A stretch of DNA of 64,000 bases from Bacillota bacterium (GCA_023386345.1 JAEWJT010000014.1:1-64000); one strand, 5' to 3'; positions 37,344-46,790 are shown, numbered from the stretch's first letter. Notes: generated by a model not told the origin, from the sequence alone. Translations and numbers: made by a program.

Positions 37344-38168
37344 TTACTTATCCTCAAAACTGCCTATAAAATGGCAGGTTAAATTTATTAAAAGCACTAT
37401 TACTATTAATACAAAAGCTGTACCATACGCCATCTCAACCGATAATCCCTCATTGACCAAAACATACAAATGATATGGCAATGACATAAAAGGATCTGAA
37501 AGCTTTGTTGGTATACCTGAGATTATAACAGCTCCTGTAAACATAATTGGTGCTGTGGCACTCATAGCAAAGACTATACTTAATCCCAAAGATGTCATTA
37601 TATTTGTAAAAGCATTGAAAGCAACAAGCCTTAATATAGTATAGCTCTTTGGAATTCCAAGGCTTAAAGATGCAATATATTGCTCTCTTGAAGTTTCCTC
37701 AAGTGCTTTTTTTATTCGTATAGATATAAAGGGTATAATCATAATGGTTAATGTTAAAGAAGCACTTAATAGGCTTTTACTCATACCAAATCCAACAATT
37801 AATAACGAATATCCAAAAAGCCCTATTACAACAGAAGGAATTCCGGCCAGACATTGCAGTGCAGTTAATATATAAGTTTGTACTTTTATATTTTCACAAT
37901 AAAAAACTAAGTAAATTGCAGTACATAAGCCCAGAATTCCTCCCAGTAATCCTGAAATTAATCCTGACAGCAAGGAACCGACTATTGCAGGAAATATACC
38001 GCCCTCTGTCCCTAAAGGAATGCCCTTTGGTGAGCTAAAGACAAACTCCATAGAAATCACACCAAACCCCTTATATAGCAAGTATATAAATATACCCATA
38101 GTTACAGATATAATAGCCAACCCTGATAATACTACCCACGATTTAAATAATATATTTTTGATTTTCAT
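37344..38168 (-). CDS. pstA: Phosphate ABC transporter permease PstA
   Basis: A 274-residue inner-membrane protein with six helices. GIPLGTEGGIFPAIVGSL and the cytoplasmic loop ALEETSREQYIASLSLGIPKSYTILRL (the EAA-type coupling segment touching PstB) are typical. It forms the channel with PstC. Its start overlaps the pstC stop by four bases (ATGA), and pstB follows directly, so translation is coupled. Confidence 0.93.
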   Translation of the reverse strand: MKIKNILFKSWVVLSGLAIISVTMGIFIYLLYKGFGVISMEFVFSSPKGIPLGTEGGIFPAIVGSLLSGLISGLLGGILGLCTAIYLVFYCENIKVQTYILTALQCLAGIPSVVIGLFGYSLLIVGFGMSKSLLSASLTLTIMIIPFISIRIKKALEETSREQYIASLSLGIPKSYTILRLVAFNAFTNIMTSLGLSIVFAMSATAPIMFTGAVIISGIPTKLSDPFMSLPYHLYVLVNEGLSVEMAYGTAFVLIVIVLLINLTCHFIGSFEDK

Positions 38169-39034
38169 TTGAACCGCCTCAATCCTATTTTACTTATCCT
38201 ATGAGAAATTAATTGAATAATAAATATAATTATTATTAATATCAGACCAGCGGCATACAATGCAGAATAATGGACGCTTTTGTAGGTTGCAGTTCCCATT
38301 TCAAGAGCAATTAAGGATGGAATAGTTTCAGCTCGACCTAATAGTTTTGGAAAAATAGGGGAATTTCCTGTAACCATCATTACTGCCATGGTTTCACCTA
38401 TAGCTCTGCTAAAAGCCAGAAGCATATTAACAACAATACTATTTGCTGCAAAAGGAAGTATTATTTTTCTCATAGTATACCATTTTGATACTCCTAATGA
38501 TTGTGATGCAGTAAAATACTTCAATTTTCCCTTTTCAAAGGTTTCGGTACAGCCTGTTACCACATAAGGGAAAAGCATAATTGCCAGAAGTATACCACCT
38601 GCTAACACACTTTCACCAGTTACCATATCTAAATTCTTTTCTAAAAATTTAACTAAAATAACTAAACCTACAAATCCGAAAATCACAGAAGGAATACCTG
38701 CAAGCATATCAATAAATGAAAGTATAATCTTAGATTTCTTTTTATCAACAATAAAGCTTAAAAACAATGCACATCCTACTCCTAATGGTGTTGCTATTGC
38801 AATTGCTAAAAAAGAAACATACAAAGTAGCTAATATCATAGGGAGAAAAGAATATTTTTCGCTAGCTAATGGACTCCATGTTTTTTTTAGTAAATATTCG
38901 CTAATATTAACTTCTTTGAAAAAAATCATACTCTCCTTTAATATATAAAAAAATACCAAAAGAACTAAGCAACTAGACACTATAGCTCCAATGGTAATTA
39001 ATAGCCTAAAAATCTTTTCTCTATATTCTTTCAT
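38165..39034 (-). CDS. pstC: Phosphate ABC transporter permease PstC
   Basis: About 289 residues with six membrane helices. PLGVGCALFLSFIV, DMLAGIPSVIFGFVGL and the coupling loop FTASQSLGVSKWYTMRKIILP followed by SRAIGETMAVMMVTGN are characteristic of PstC. A longer frame from GTG 39055 exists, but AAAGGAG lies inside it and points to ATG 39034. It pairs with PstA. Confidence 0.93.
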   Translation of the reverse strand: MKEYREKIFRLLITIGAIVSSCLVLLVFFYILKESMIFFKEVNISEYLLKKTWSPLASEKYSFLPMILATLYVSFLAIAIATPLGVGCALFLSFIVDKKKSKIILSFIDMLAGIPSVIFGFVGLVILVKFLEKNLDMVTGESVLAGGILLAIMLFPYVVTGCTETFEKGKLKYFTASQSLGVSKWYTMRKIILPFAANSIVVNMLLAFSRAIGETMAVMMVTGNSPIFPKLLGRAETIPSLIALEMGTATYKSVHYSALYAAGLILIIIIFIIQLISHRISKIGLRRFK

Positions 39035-39072
39035 GTTGACTCCTTTGCTAAACACACATGTATATACAAGAG

Positions 39073-39104
39073 AAAGAATTCATCTTTTTATGGATGAATT
39101 CTTT
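39073..39104 (-). terminator. Hairpin between pstS and pstC
   Basis: AAAGAATTCATC pairs with GATGAATTCTTT (12 bp) around an 8-base loop. It lies in the short pstS-pstC gap. On the minus strand the T run after it is weak, so it may protect the pstS message and cut down read-through rather than stop transcription fully. Confidence 0.65.
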
Positions 39105-39122
39105 CAATATTTACATTAAATA

Positions 39123-40037
39123 TTATTTTACAGGTACAAATCCCATAGATTCAACAACCGCTAAGCCTTCATCACTCATAACATAATCCATAAATTTTTG
39201 TTGAGCGGCACTAAGCTCACCGTTAAACAATGCGATTAAAGGTCTTTGAATAATATAAGATCCATTTACTATATTCTCAGCTGTAGCTTCAACACCATCA
39301 ACTTTTAATGTAGCGACCTTACCTATATTTTGGTTAACAACACCAAATGAGGCATATCCTATTGCATATTCATTTTCAATTATTTTTGTAACTAAAGCAC
39401 CCATTGATGGAGCCTGAATTGCATCAGCCTTAACTTCAATATCACCCATTATTTTAGATTGGAATACTTCGTGAGCACCACCACCAATATCTCTTGTAAC
39501 TACAATTATTTCTTTATCTGGAAGTGAAGCATCTAAATCTTTCCAAGTCTTAAATTCTCCGGAAAATATTTTAATTATTTCATCCTTTGTCAAATTATCT
39601 TTCACAGCTAGAATTGGATTGTTAGGGTTAACACCCAATGTTAATGCGTCAATACCGATTTTAAATTCTTTAAGCTGTGTAAGCTGTTCTTTTTCCGAAT
39701 CCTTAATACTTCTTGCAATCATACCAAAATCACTTGTTTTATCGATAACTGATTTAACACCTTGTCCTGATCCACCGGCTGAAACATAAATAGCTATATT
39801 TTCATTAGGGAATAAAGGGTCAACCTTGTCCCAAGTTACATTACTTTCGATAAAGTTCGTAGAAATTGAAGCCATAACCGGAGCTAAAGTTGAAGAGCCG
39901 TTAAATAAAATCTGTGCTTTAAACTCACTTTTGACTGTATCATTTCCATTATCCTTAACATTAGCTTTTTCAGTTGTGCAAGCAACTAAAATCATCATTA
40001 ATACTAAAACAATACTTAATACCTTAAATCTTCTCAT
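39123..40037 (-). CDS. pstS: Phosphate-binding lipoprotein PstS
   Basis: A 304-residue secreted binding protein. Residues 1-20 are a lipoprotein signal with the lipobox LVAC at Cys 20, so it is tethered to the outer face of the membrane. The mature part has NGSSTLAPVMASI, VSAGGSGQGVKSV, and RDIGGGAHEVF, the phosphate-binding loops of the PstS group. AGGAG lies 8 bases before the ATG. It is the first gene of the pst operon, which runs pstS, pstC, pstA, pstB and the HAD gene; phoU is not present. Confidence 0.93.
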   Translation of the reverse strand: MRRFKVLSIVLVLMMILVACTTEKANVKDNGNDTVKSEFKAQILFNGSSTLAPVMASISTNFIESNVTWDKVDPLFPNENIAIYVSAGGSGQGVKSVIDKTSDFGMIARSIKDSEKEQLTQLKEFKIGIDALTLGVNPNNPILAVKDNLTKDEIIKIFSGEFKTWKDLDASLPDKEIIVVTRDIGGGAHEVFQSKIMGDIEVKADAIQAPSMGALVTKIIENEYAIGYASFGVVNQNIGKVATLKVDGVEATAENIVNGSYIIQRPLIALFNGELSAAQQKFMDYVMSDEGLAVVESMGFVPVK

Positions 40038-40440
40038 TTTTAATGTCTCCTATATTTTTGTTAATTTTTTTACAACCAGTTAACAAGTATATCATATATT
40101 AAGATACACTGCATAATAAAATATTTTTTGAATGTCTTGTTTAGCTATGAAAAGAAGTTATAGTGAAATTTTTTTATAAAAGGGAAAAAATTAAAATTAC
40201 CGTAGTGTTTACAGACATAAACGGAAAAACCTTTTTATATCACGATGGGGTAGCGTTTTATATTCTTTTTTAAAAACAAAATTGTGAATAATTGATGAGG
40301 TATTTAAATTAGTAAAATGAGTTAAATAGTACTCGTCCTAAACTCTGCAATCGTGTCTCTATGTTATGCTTAACATTTTGGACACAAAAGCATATTATAT
40401 TATGAATAATAATTAAAATTATATAAAAGAAGGTACAGTT
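40038..40440. other. Divergent intergenic region, pstS and surface-protein gene
   Basis: About 400 AT-rich bases. The pstS promoter lies at the left (a TATACT on the minus strand near 40085 and TTAACA-like motifs that could be PhoP sites, unproven). Bases from about 40360 repeat the sequence upstream of 33386 almost exactly for 80 bases, so the duplicated unit includes the promoter region. No other gene seen. Confidence 0.45.
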
Positions 40441-41388
40441 ATGAATAATATAGTATTACAACTTCAAAAAAACAATAATAATAGTATTTTAAATAATAAT
40501 AATTTTATATTTGATGAAACTATTAGTTCTATAGGGAATATAAGTTATAATAATATGACAGGCGTTATTACGATTTCTGAAAATGGTCTGTATATGATCG
40601 ATTGGTGCGTAGACATGCAGGCAACCTCTGGCTCACCTAGCGTTATTTTTAAATTGATTTCTGATAAGGGTCATGAATTTGACAGCAATTCACCGACCAA
40701 AACAGGCAGTATGAGTGGAATAGCCGCTTTAAATGTTGATGATGCTCCTATTAATCTTTCATTGGTAAATGTATCAAATGCTACTGTTTTTTTCCCCAAT
40801 ACGATAATATCCAAAGCTAATTTGAGGATTTTTTCTTTAGACAGCAATGTGTCTGATAATAGCCGTTGTTTTACTTTAGATCAATTCGCGCATGTTTTGG
40901 AACAAATAGTGACTATATATCAAGGCGCAGATGTCAGCATTTTCTCAAATAGACTTGCTACAGTATCAGGACCGATTAACTCGCTTTACAAATCGCCTGA
41001 TGCCGGAAATATACCGCTGCTTCTTCTGGGTGATGAACCAGTTGCTTTTAGTATTGATAAAATAACAATACTTTATTTCCCTAATAGTGTTTATGATGAT
41101 TCTATCACTTATTTAAGCCCACCCGTTCCATTCCCACAAAACTGTGATACCGATCTTATTAAGAACATCCATGATTATGTTGCAGTTAATGACAACATAT
41201 CCATAACTGCGGGTCCAACTGCAAGTGCTTCCGGGGATGTTCATATCAATGAATATGGCATCATAGTTCTTGCAGATCCAACTTCAACAATATTTTTAAT
41301 GACTCCTCAGCTTTTTTCAATTACTGTAAATGAAGTTGTTCCCGGTAAGAGCGGAGAAAAAACAATTTCAGTTTCTACCACAGTATGA
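40441..41388 (+). CDS. BclA-like beta-rich surface protein (intact copy)
   Basis: A 315-residue protein without signal peptide. It opens with an Asn-rich lead (residues 8-22), then a compact beta domain (about 24-130) with NGLYMIDWCVDMQATSGSP, similar in pattern to the TNF/C1q-like head of BclA exosporium proteins. A second half (about 135-315) has DQFAHVLEQIVTIYQG and a repeated-looking beta pattern (VAFSIDKITILYFPNS; NISITAGPTASASGDV). AGAAGG lies before the ATG. No collagen-type GXY repeats are seen. The lack of a signal would fit assembly on a spore surface from the mother cell, but that is an inference and the family is uncertain. Confidence 0.6.
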   Translation: MNNIVLQLQKNNNNSILNNNNFIFDETISSIGNISYNNMTGVITISENGLYMIDWCVDMQATSGSPSVIFKLISDKGHEFDSNSPTKTGSMSGIAALNVDDAPINLSLVNVSNATVFFPNTIISKANLRIFSLDSNVSDNSRCFTLDQFAHVLEQIVTIYQGADVSIFSNRLATVSGPINSLYKSPDAGNIPLLLLGDEPVAFSIDKITILYFPNSVYDDSITYLSPPVPFPQNCDTDLIKNIHDYVAVNDNISITAGPTASASGDVHINEYGIIVLADPTSTIFLMTPQLFSITVNEVVPGKSGEKTISVSTTV

Positions 41389-41577
41389 GTGGAATAGATT
41401 AAAATTATCTAGTTTATCGATATCTTCTGAACTATAACTATCATCGAGACTCGGTGTCTTGCTTATTTGCAGTTCAAAAAGCATGGAGGATTGCTTGAAC
41501 GCTCCCAGTTGTGCCAATAGGCGTATTTTTGTCAAGCGGAGGCGTCTATATCAACCTGATTTCTCACATTTATATTG

Positions 41578-41618
41578 AAAAAAGTCGATTGCTGTTGCTG
41601 TTGGCTTTTTTTATTTTT
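41578..41618 (+). terminator. Terminator after second surface-protein copy
   Basis: AAAAAAGTCGA pairs with TTGGCTTTTTT (with G-T pairs), followed by TTATTTTTT. It is the duplicate of the hairpin at 34391, placed further downstream because about 140 extra bases follow this copy. Confidence 0.7.
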
Positions 41619-42284
41619 TATGATAAAATTATAGATGAGATTCATATTATTATATTAGTCACAGCACTGATACATTTCTCCTGATTAACATTTTTATTTA
41701 CTATGGAGTTAGCTATAAAAGACCATATGTTAAACTGAGTAGTCAAAATACATTACAAGAATTATTAAAAGCTCTTCATAAATCACTTCATAAATTCAAT
41801 GACTTGAATGGCATGGTTGGTATTTAACTTAATTATTCGCATTTTAGGAGAAAAGTCAGACCGCCTTTCGGGGAGACATTTTTTTCTGAAAGTGTACTGT
41901 TGGGAAATGAAAGCACTCTATATTGACTTCTTATCTTTCATGAAAATGTTCAAGTAATCGTGAAAAGGTGTAACAATGCAATTAATAATTTTATAATAAA
42001 AGTACTAAAAAGAGTGGCATACGCTCTTTTTTTATTTGTAAAATTTGCTTCATAATGAGAAATAGAAAAGGTTATAAAAAACAAAAGTAAGAGAACTACT
42101 AACCGCAGCTAATTTGACACAGTAATGGTGGGCTGATTGGGTCAGGATGGCATAGATATAACCGTTGTCCTATCGCCTTGACAATAGAAGATGATCTATG
42201 TTATAATTGGTACTACCAATTATAACGAGGAAGTTTTATTATGTGACATATCAGGCAGTTCGGTATTATTTTATTATTTCCTAA
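41619..42284. other. Eroded region before the lrgB remnant
   Basis: No intact gene. An open scrap around 41680-41827 (FIYYGVSYKRPYVKL, then QNTLQELLKAL) is unrecognised. A CGCCTTTCGGGG-type stretch at 41870 and ATCGTGAAAAGGTGT at 41958 resemble text at 30690-30740, so both are probably left-overs of related mobile elements. AAAGAGTG ... CGCTCTTTTTTT at 42005-42033 is a small terminator. Confidence 0.35.
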
Positions 42285-42545
42285 ACAGTCTTATTTACTA
42301 ATGCGATTGGGATATGAGTTTCGGAAGAACTTGGCATAATCATGACTATTACGGTGGAGGCTATCATTATCAGCGGCATTCTTGGAAATATGTTGACTGA
42401 AATTGTCTGTAAAATATTTCGAATTACTGAACTAATTGAAAAAGGTATAGCTATCGGAACAGCCTCGCACGCTATTGGTACAATAAAAGCAATAGATATG
42501 AGCGAAGTAGAAGGAGCAATGAGTAGCCTAGACGTTGTTTTTTAG
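42285..42545 (+). pseudogene. lrgB: lrgB-like remnant (C-terminal part)
   Basis: Residues read from ATG 42342 include TVEAIIISGILGNMLTEIVCKIFRI, then KGIAIGTASHAIGTIKAIDM and EVEGAMSSLDVV, the end of LrgB/CidB holin-like membrane proteins. Before the ATG, the same family can be followed in another frame through a TGA (NAIGI stop VSEELG). Only about the last third remains and there is no lrgA. It is decayed. Confidence 0.75.
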
Positions 42546-42603
42546 GGATTGACTACCTTTGTTAACGCTTCATTTTTTGCAAATTTTATATGAGGTAACA
42601 GAT

Positions 42604-43260
42604 ATGAGAAAATATAAAACAATTATTTGGGATATGGACGGTACGCTGCTTGATACCCTCGATGATCTATCAGACAGCGTAAATGCCGCTTTAAGAGAAT
42701 TTCAGTTGCCGGAGAAAGAAAAAATCGAAGTCCGAAGCTATGTAGGAAACGGTATACTGCGTCTAATGGAATTATGTGTTCCGGGCGGAAAACTCTGCCC
42801 TGAGTTTGAGAAAATATTTTTATTCTTTAAAACACATTATGCAAAAAATAGCCGTAATAAGACAAAGCCATATGGCGGACTCGAAAGAGTCTTGCACCAA
42901 TTAAAGATTCAGGGGTATCAAATGGCAATCGTATCGAATAAGGCTGACTACATAGTCAAAGAGCTGGCACAGTTATTTTTTCAGGACACCATAGATATTG
43001 CGATTGGCGAGTCAGTCGGGATTAATAAAAAACCGAATCCCGATACGGTTTTTGAAGCAATGCGGTTACTTAATGCCAACAAAGAAACAACCATTTATAT
43101 TGGCGATTCCGAAGTAGATATCACCACCGCCAAAAATGCAGGCATTGATTGCCTTTCTGTTGCATGGGGTTTTCGTGACAATCTGTATTTGCAGATATCA
43201 GGAGCAACGCACATTATAGATAAACCCAAAGAAATTTTAGAATATTTAGAAAATAACTGA
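42604..43260 (+). CDS. HAD-superfamily hydrolase, phosphoglycolate-phosphatase-like
   Basis: About 218 residues. IIWDMDGTLLDTLDD holds the nucleophile Asp and acid Asp; residues about 16-80 form the small cap; IVSNKADY is motif II; KPNPDTVF carries the motif III Lys; YIGDSEVDITTAKNAG is motif IV. It fits the Gph/PpaX group that removes phosphate from small molecules; the exact substrate is unknown. An in-frame ATG at 42559 exists, but TGAGG fits ATG 42604 better. The regulator gene follows after 20 bases, likely co-transcribed. Confidence 0.87.
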   Translation: MRKYKTIIWDMDGTLLDTLDDLSDSVNAALREFQLPEKEKIEVRSYVGNGILRLMELCVPGGKLCPEFEKIFLFFKTHYAKNSRNKTKPYGGLERVLHQLKIQGYQMAIVSNKADYIVKELAQLFFQDTIDIAIGESVGINKKPNPDTVFEAMRLLNANKETTIYIGDSEVDITTAKNAGIDCLSVAWGFRDNLYLQISGATHIIDKPKEILEYLENN

Positions 43261-43280
43261 TGGAGGCATAGGGGTGTTTT

Positions 43281-43961
43281 ATGGCAAGTAAAAATAGAGA
43301 ATACAATAAGGTTGTCGAATATATCAAGCTGTTGTTAAACGAGGAAAAGCTCTCTGCTGGAGACAAATTACCTACGGAGAGGATAATAGCTGAAACTTTG
43401 GCTATTAGCCGCAATTCTACCCGTGAAGCCTTACGAGCTTTAGGAAACATGGGTGTAATTGAGAGTATTCAAGGCTCCGGTAACTATCTTGTTGGAGATA
43501 TCACAAAACCAATAGCGGATTCACTTACTATGATGCTTCTTATGAGAAAGACTAATCAAATGGAAATCAGCCAACTACGTCGATACATGGATTTATTGGC
43601 TTTTAACATCGCTTTTGATTCGCATACCAATATTAATCTAACTGAACTTGCAGACACATTGTATAAGATGGAGAACGCTTGTATCCAGGATAAAATTCAT
43701 TATGATACGGAGTTCCATTATAGGATTTTTGCGGCTTCAGGTAATCAGCTCATAATCAGTCTGATGAACGCACTTTCAGAAATTTATGAGGGTTCTGTTC
43801 GTTTTGTTTTAACAACTGCTGACAGTAATGTTCAAAGCCGTTTTGCAAAAGCCCATCGTGATATGTGCCAGAGTTTTTTAGATAAAAACAAGTCTTTGGG
43901 GTTTGAAGCCATAAACGAACACTATGATATTATTGAAAAGGAACTGCTTGGTAAGCAATGA
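43281..43961 (+). CDS. GntR/FadR-family transcriptional regulator
   Basis: A 226-residue protein. Residues about 10-75 form the winged helix: GDKLPTERIIAETLAISRNSTREALRALGNMG and IESIQGSGNYL. Residues about 85-222 are an all-helical FCD sensor domain with the metal-type His positions (DTEFHYRIFAASGN, FAKAHRDM, NEHYDIIEKEL). AGGGGTG precedes the ATG. It follows the HAD gene directly and may control it and the lost lrg genes. Ligand unknown. Confidence 0.9.
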   Translation: MASKNREYNKVVEYIKLLLNEEKLSAGDKLPTERIIAETLAISRNSTREALRALGNMGVIESIQGSGNYLVGDITKPIADSLTMMLLMRKTNQMEISQLRRYMDLLAFNIAFDSHTNINLTELADTLYKMENACIQDKIHYDTEFHYRIFAASGNQLIISLMNALSEIYEGSVRFVLTTADSNVQSRFAKAHRDMCQSFLDKNKSLGFEAINEHYDIIEKELLGKQ

Positions 43962-44402
43962 TTAAAGTCACTATCTCGAAAAGATATGCAATTATGACAT
44001 GCAACGGGAGGCTTCATGAATAAGGATCATTACGAATAAAGGCAGAGGCGCATAAGCATTTTTGGGGTCAGAACCTACAAAAATTCTAGTCCCTTTATAA
44101 TCGAGTTTTGCTCAATCAAATATACACTCACAGTTCGGCATTGTTCGTTTGCTAGCAAAATTTCTACGCTTGCATATTTAGTTATTTCGAAATATAATAA
44201 AAATAAGTAATGATGTCGGTGATGATTATATGGAATATTTAACTGTAAGATAAGCTTGATGAAAGTGGAATATTACAAACAGGATGGTAAATTATTATTG
44301 CTAAGCCGGACGCATAAAAGGTGCTGTATAAAAAGGTAACCTTTGACTTGTACCCGCTAACGCAAAAAAACCAGCCGACCACCGCTTTAAAGGAGAGAGA
44401 AA
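43962..44402. other. Gene-free stretch before the second ABC module
   Basis: 440 bases with no convincing gene. Short open scraps are present, but none has a ribosome site or a family resemblance that I recognise. The response-regulator promoter should be at its right end, followed by AAAGGAGAG. Confidence 0.4.
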
Positions 44403-45095
44403 ATGAGTATTGGGAAACTTTTAATAGTTGAAGATGATACCGCAATAAGCGGGCTTTTGGTAAAAATATTGACTCAAAATAATTATACGGTAATCTGTGC
44501 TTATTCAGGCACGGAGGGAAAACTTCTGCTAAAACAGGAGCAATTTGATTGTGTTCTTCTTGATTTGATGCTGCCGGGACTTGACGGCGAAAGCCTGATT
44601 ACCGAATTGCGAAGGGAACAGACTATCCCTATTATTGTAATTTCCGCAAAATTTGGAACGGATGCGCGAGTAAATACACTACGTCTCGGCGCGGATGATT
44701 TTATTCCGAAACCTTTTGAATTTGAAGAAGTTGTCGCCCGCGTAGAAGCACAGCTGCGCAGAAATCGCATCTGTTCCTCCACTTCGCAAGCTACGCGGAT
44801 ATTGACATGGAAAAATTGTGTTCTCAATACGGATACCGCAGAGATTCGAGTTAATGATGAAATGCTCAATTTTACAGCGTTGGAGTTACGGATTATGGAA
44901 ATGTTAATGCGTAATCCTAAACGGGTTTTTACCCGAGCCAATATCTTTGAAAGTTGCTGGGAGCAAAGTTTTTTTGGAGATGAAAATACGGTGGATGTTC
45001 ATATCAGTCATATTCGAAATAAAATCGCAAAAGCTAATCCTGATACGGAATATATCAAAACGATTCGTGGCATTGGATTTCGTATGTGTGAGTAA
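44403..45095 (+). CDS. OmpR-family response regulator
   Basis: A 230-residue protein. The receiver has EDDTA, the phospho-acceptor Asp in LLDLMLPG, SAKFG and IPKPFEFEE. The winged-helix part (about 130-228) ends IKTIRGIGFRM. It is the first gene of a group of response regulator, ABC ATPase, permease and kinase, the order known from lantibiotic- and bacitracin-type self-protection modules in Firmicutes. AAAGGAGAG precedes the ATG. It probably responds to a cell-wall-active peptide through the kinase at 46791. Confidence 0.92.
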   Translation: MSIGKLLIVEDDTAISGLLVKILTQNNYTVICAYSGTEGKLLLKQEQFDCVLLDLMLPGLDGESLITELRREQTIPIIVISAKFGTDARVNTLRLGADDFIPKPFEFEEVVARVEAQLRRNRICSSTSQATRILTWKNCVLNTDTAEIRVNDEMLNFTALELRIMEMLMRNPKRVFTRANIFESCWEQSFFGDENTVDVHISHIRNKIAKANPDTEYIKTIRGIGFRMCE

Positions 45096-45179
45096 CTTCA
45101 GAAAATCTTCAGACTTGCTTCAGGTGAACTTAAATCTACTGAATTATAATGAATATATATTCAGTAAAGGAGGAACAAA

Positions 45180-46103
45180 ATGAGTGAAGTTATTTTGAAG
45201 ACAAATGAGTTGTCAAAGATTTATGGCAATGTCGCCGCACTTGAAAAATGCAATTTGAGTATTGAACGTGGACAGATCTACGGTCTTGTCGGTAAAAACG
45301 GCGCTGGCAAGACAACCTTTATGCGACTTATTTGCGGGCAAAGCATTCCCAGTTACGGAAGCATGAGTCTGTTCGGTGCCACAGAGCAAAAGGAGATTCA
45401 AGAAAGCCGTGTTCGCATCGGATGTATGCTGGAAACACCGGCATTTTTCCCGAATTGCAGCGCAAAAAAGAACCTTAAAATCTATTGTATGAAAAAAGGA
45501 CTGCCGGACAACGGTCATGTGGATGGGCTTTTAAAGCTTGTAGGCTTGGAAAATGCCAAGAGCAAAAGATTCAGTCAATTTTCACTTGGCATGAAACAGC
45601 GCTTAGGGTTGGCCCTCGCTATGCTGGGGAATCCTGAATTTCTGATCTTGGACGAGCCTGTTAATGGACTTGACCCAATCGGTATCATTCAGATCAGGGA
45701 GCTTTTGGTCAAACTCAATCAGGAGAAAGGGATTACCATTCTTATTTCCAGCCACCTGCTCAAAGAGCTTAGCACCATCGCAACACATTACGCTTTTATT
45801 GACCAAGGTAGATTGATACGGGAGATCAGTGCAAAGGAGCTAGAGCAGGAATGCCAAAATGTGATGCGAATAAAAGTCAGCGAATCGTCCCGTGCTTGTG
45901 CTATCCTCGAAAATATTTGTGGATTAACAAAATACAAAGTCCTGCCGGAAAATGTCATCGAGTGTTATGAACTTCTCGACCACCCAGAGCAAGTCAACCG
46001 GGAGCTTGTAACAAATGGTATAGATGTTTTTTCTCTTACAGTGCAGGGAAAGGATTTGGAAGAATACTTTTTGGGAATGTTGGGAGGTGCGAAAAATGAT
46101 TAA
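45180..46103 (+). CDS. ABC transporter ATPase (BcrA/lantibiotic-immunity type)
   Basis: A 307-residue ATPase. Walker A GLVGKNGAGKTTFMRLI near residue 37, Q-loop CMLETPAFFPNCSA, signature FSLGMKQRLGLALAM, Walker B FLILDEPVNGLDPIG, and SSHLLKELS with the switch His. The E-loop at the Q position (ET instead of Q) is typical of the BcrA-like group that expels peptide antibiotics. The C-terminal 80 residues are an accessory domain. The permease ATG overlaps its stop. Confidence 0.93.
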   Translation: MSEVILKTNELSKIYGNVAALEKCNLSIERGQIYGLVGKNGAGKTTFMRLICGQSIPSYGSMSLFGATEQKEIQESRVRIGCMLETPAFFPNCSAKKNLKIYCMKKGLPDNGHVDGLLKLVGLENAKSKRFSQFSLGMKQRLGLALAMLGNPEFLILDEPVNGLDPIGIIQIRELLVKLNQEKGITILISSHLLKELSTIATHYAFIDQGRLIREISAKELEQECQNVMRIKVSESSRACAILENICGLTKYKVLPENVIECYELLDHPEQVNRELVTNGIDVFSLTVQGKDLEEYFLGMLGGAKND

Positions 46104-46773
46104 TCATATCAAAGCGGATATTTACCGCATTATCCTCAGAAAAGGCTTTATTCTGCTCACCGTCATATTGACTGCCCTCATCGTGCTCGCAGTCGTTGGA
46201 TTCTCTGGCAAATTTTCTGCCGAAACAGTCTTTTCAACCTATCCTTCCGTGAGCTTTCTCATTTATCTGTTTCTCTCGGTGCTAATCAGTGATTACACGT
46301 TTAGAGAGGAATTGCAACTCAAGGTACTAAAAAACGATATGACTACTGGCGTTTCAAGGGGTGCAATTTATGTTGCAAAGTATTTGTCTGGCATAATTTT
46401 GACGCTTGGATTTTGGATTGTCATATCACTTGCAACTTGTGTGGTCGCAGGATTTCTCATGTCACCAGCAGGGGCACTTGAATTTTTTAAGAGGTTAGTT
46501 TCTTTATCTCAGCTTCTCATGATGTTACAGGTATTTTTTTGCCTTGGACTGTTTCAGCTAATCGGACTGTTTGTGCAGAAAACAATCCTCATGTTGCTCA
46601 TATGTGCTGTATTGCAACAAATAGTCACAGCATTAGGAGATAAAATTCCTGTGATACAAGATATAATGGATAAGTTTAATTCCAATAGTCTTGTCAGCTT
46701 TATATTGACCACCATTGCAATAATGGTAATTGTTTTCAATGGCAGCGTACTTTTTAATAAAAAAGAATTATAA
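46096..46773 (+). CDS. ABC-2-type permease of the peptide-resistance module
   Basis: A 225-residue membrane protein with six hydrophobic helices (about 15-37, 52-70, 95-130, 145-170, 175-195, 198-220), as in BcrB/NukE-like permeases. TFREELQLKVLKNDMTTGVSR near residue 65 is a coupling-type loop. GGGAGGTG lies before the ATG at 46096, which overlaps the ATPase stop; a longer frame from 46024 lies inside the ATPase gene. It forms the transporter with the ATPase. Confidence 0.87.
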   Translation: MINHIKADIYRIILRKGFILLTVILTALIVLAVVGFSGKFSAETVFSTYPSVSFLIYLFLSVLISDYTFREELQLKVLKNDMTTGVSRGAIYVAKYLSGIILTLGFWIVISLATCVVAGFLMSPAGALEFFKRLVSLSQLLMMLQVFFCLGLFQLIGLFVQKTILMLLICAVLQQIVTALGDKIPVIQDIMDKFNSNSLVSFILTTIAIMVIVFNGSVLFNKKEL

Positions 46774-46790
46774 CGGATGGAGGTGAATCT

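Noticed and set aside
40100..40360. Possible toxin-antitoxin or small gene between pstS and the surface gene
   Set aside because: No frame above 40 codons with a ribosome site; composition is ordinary AT-rich spacer.
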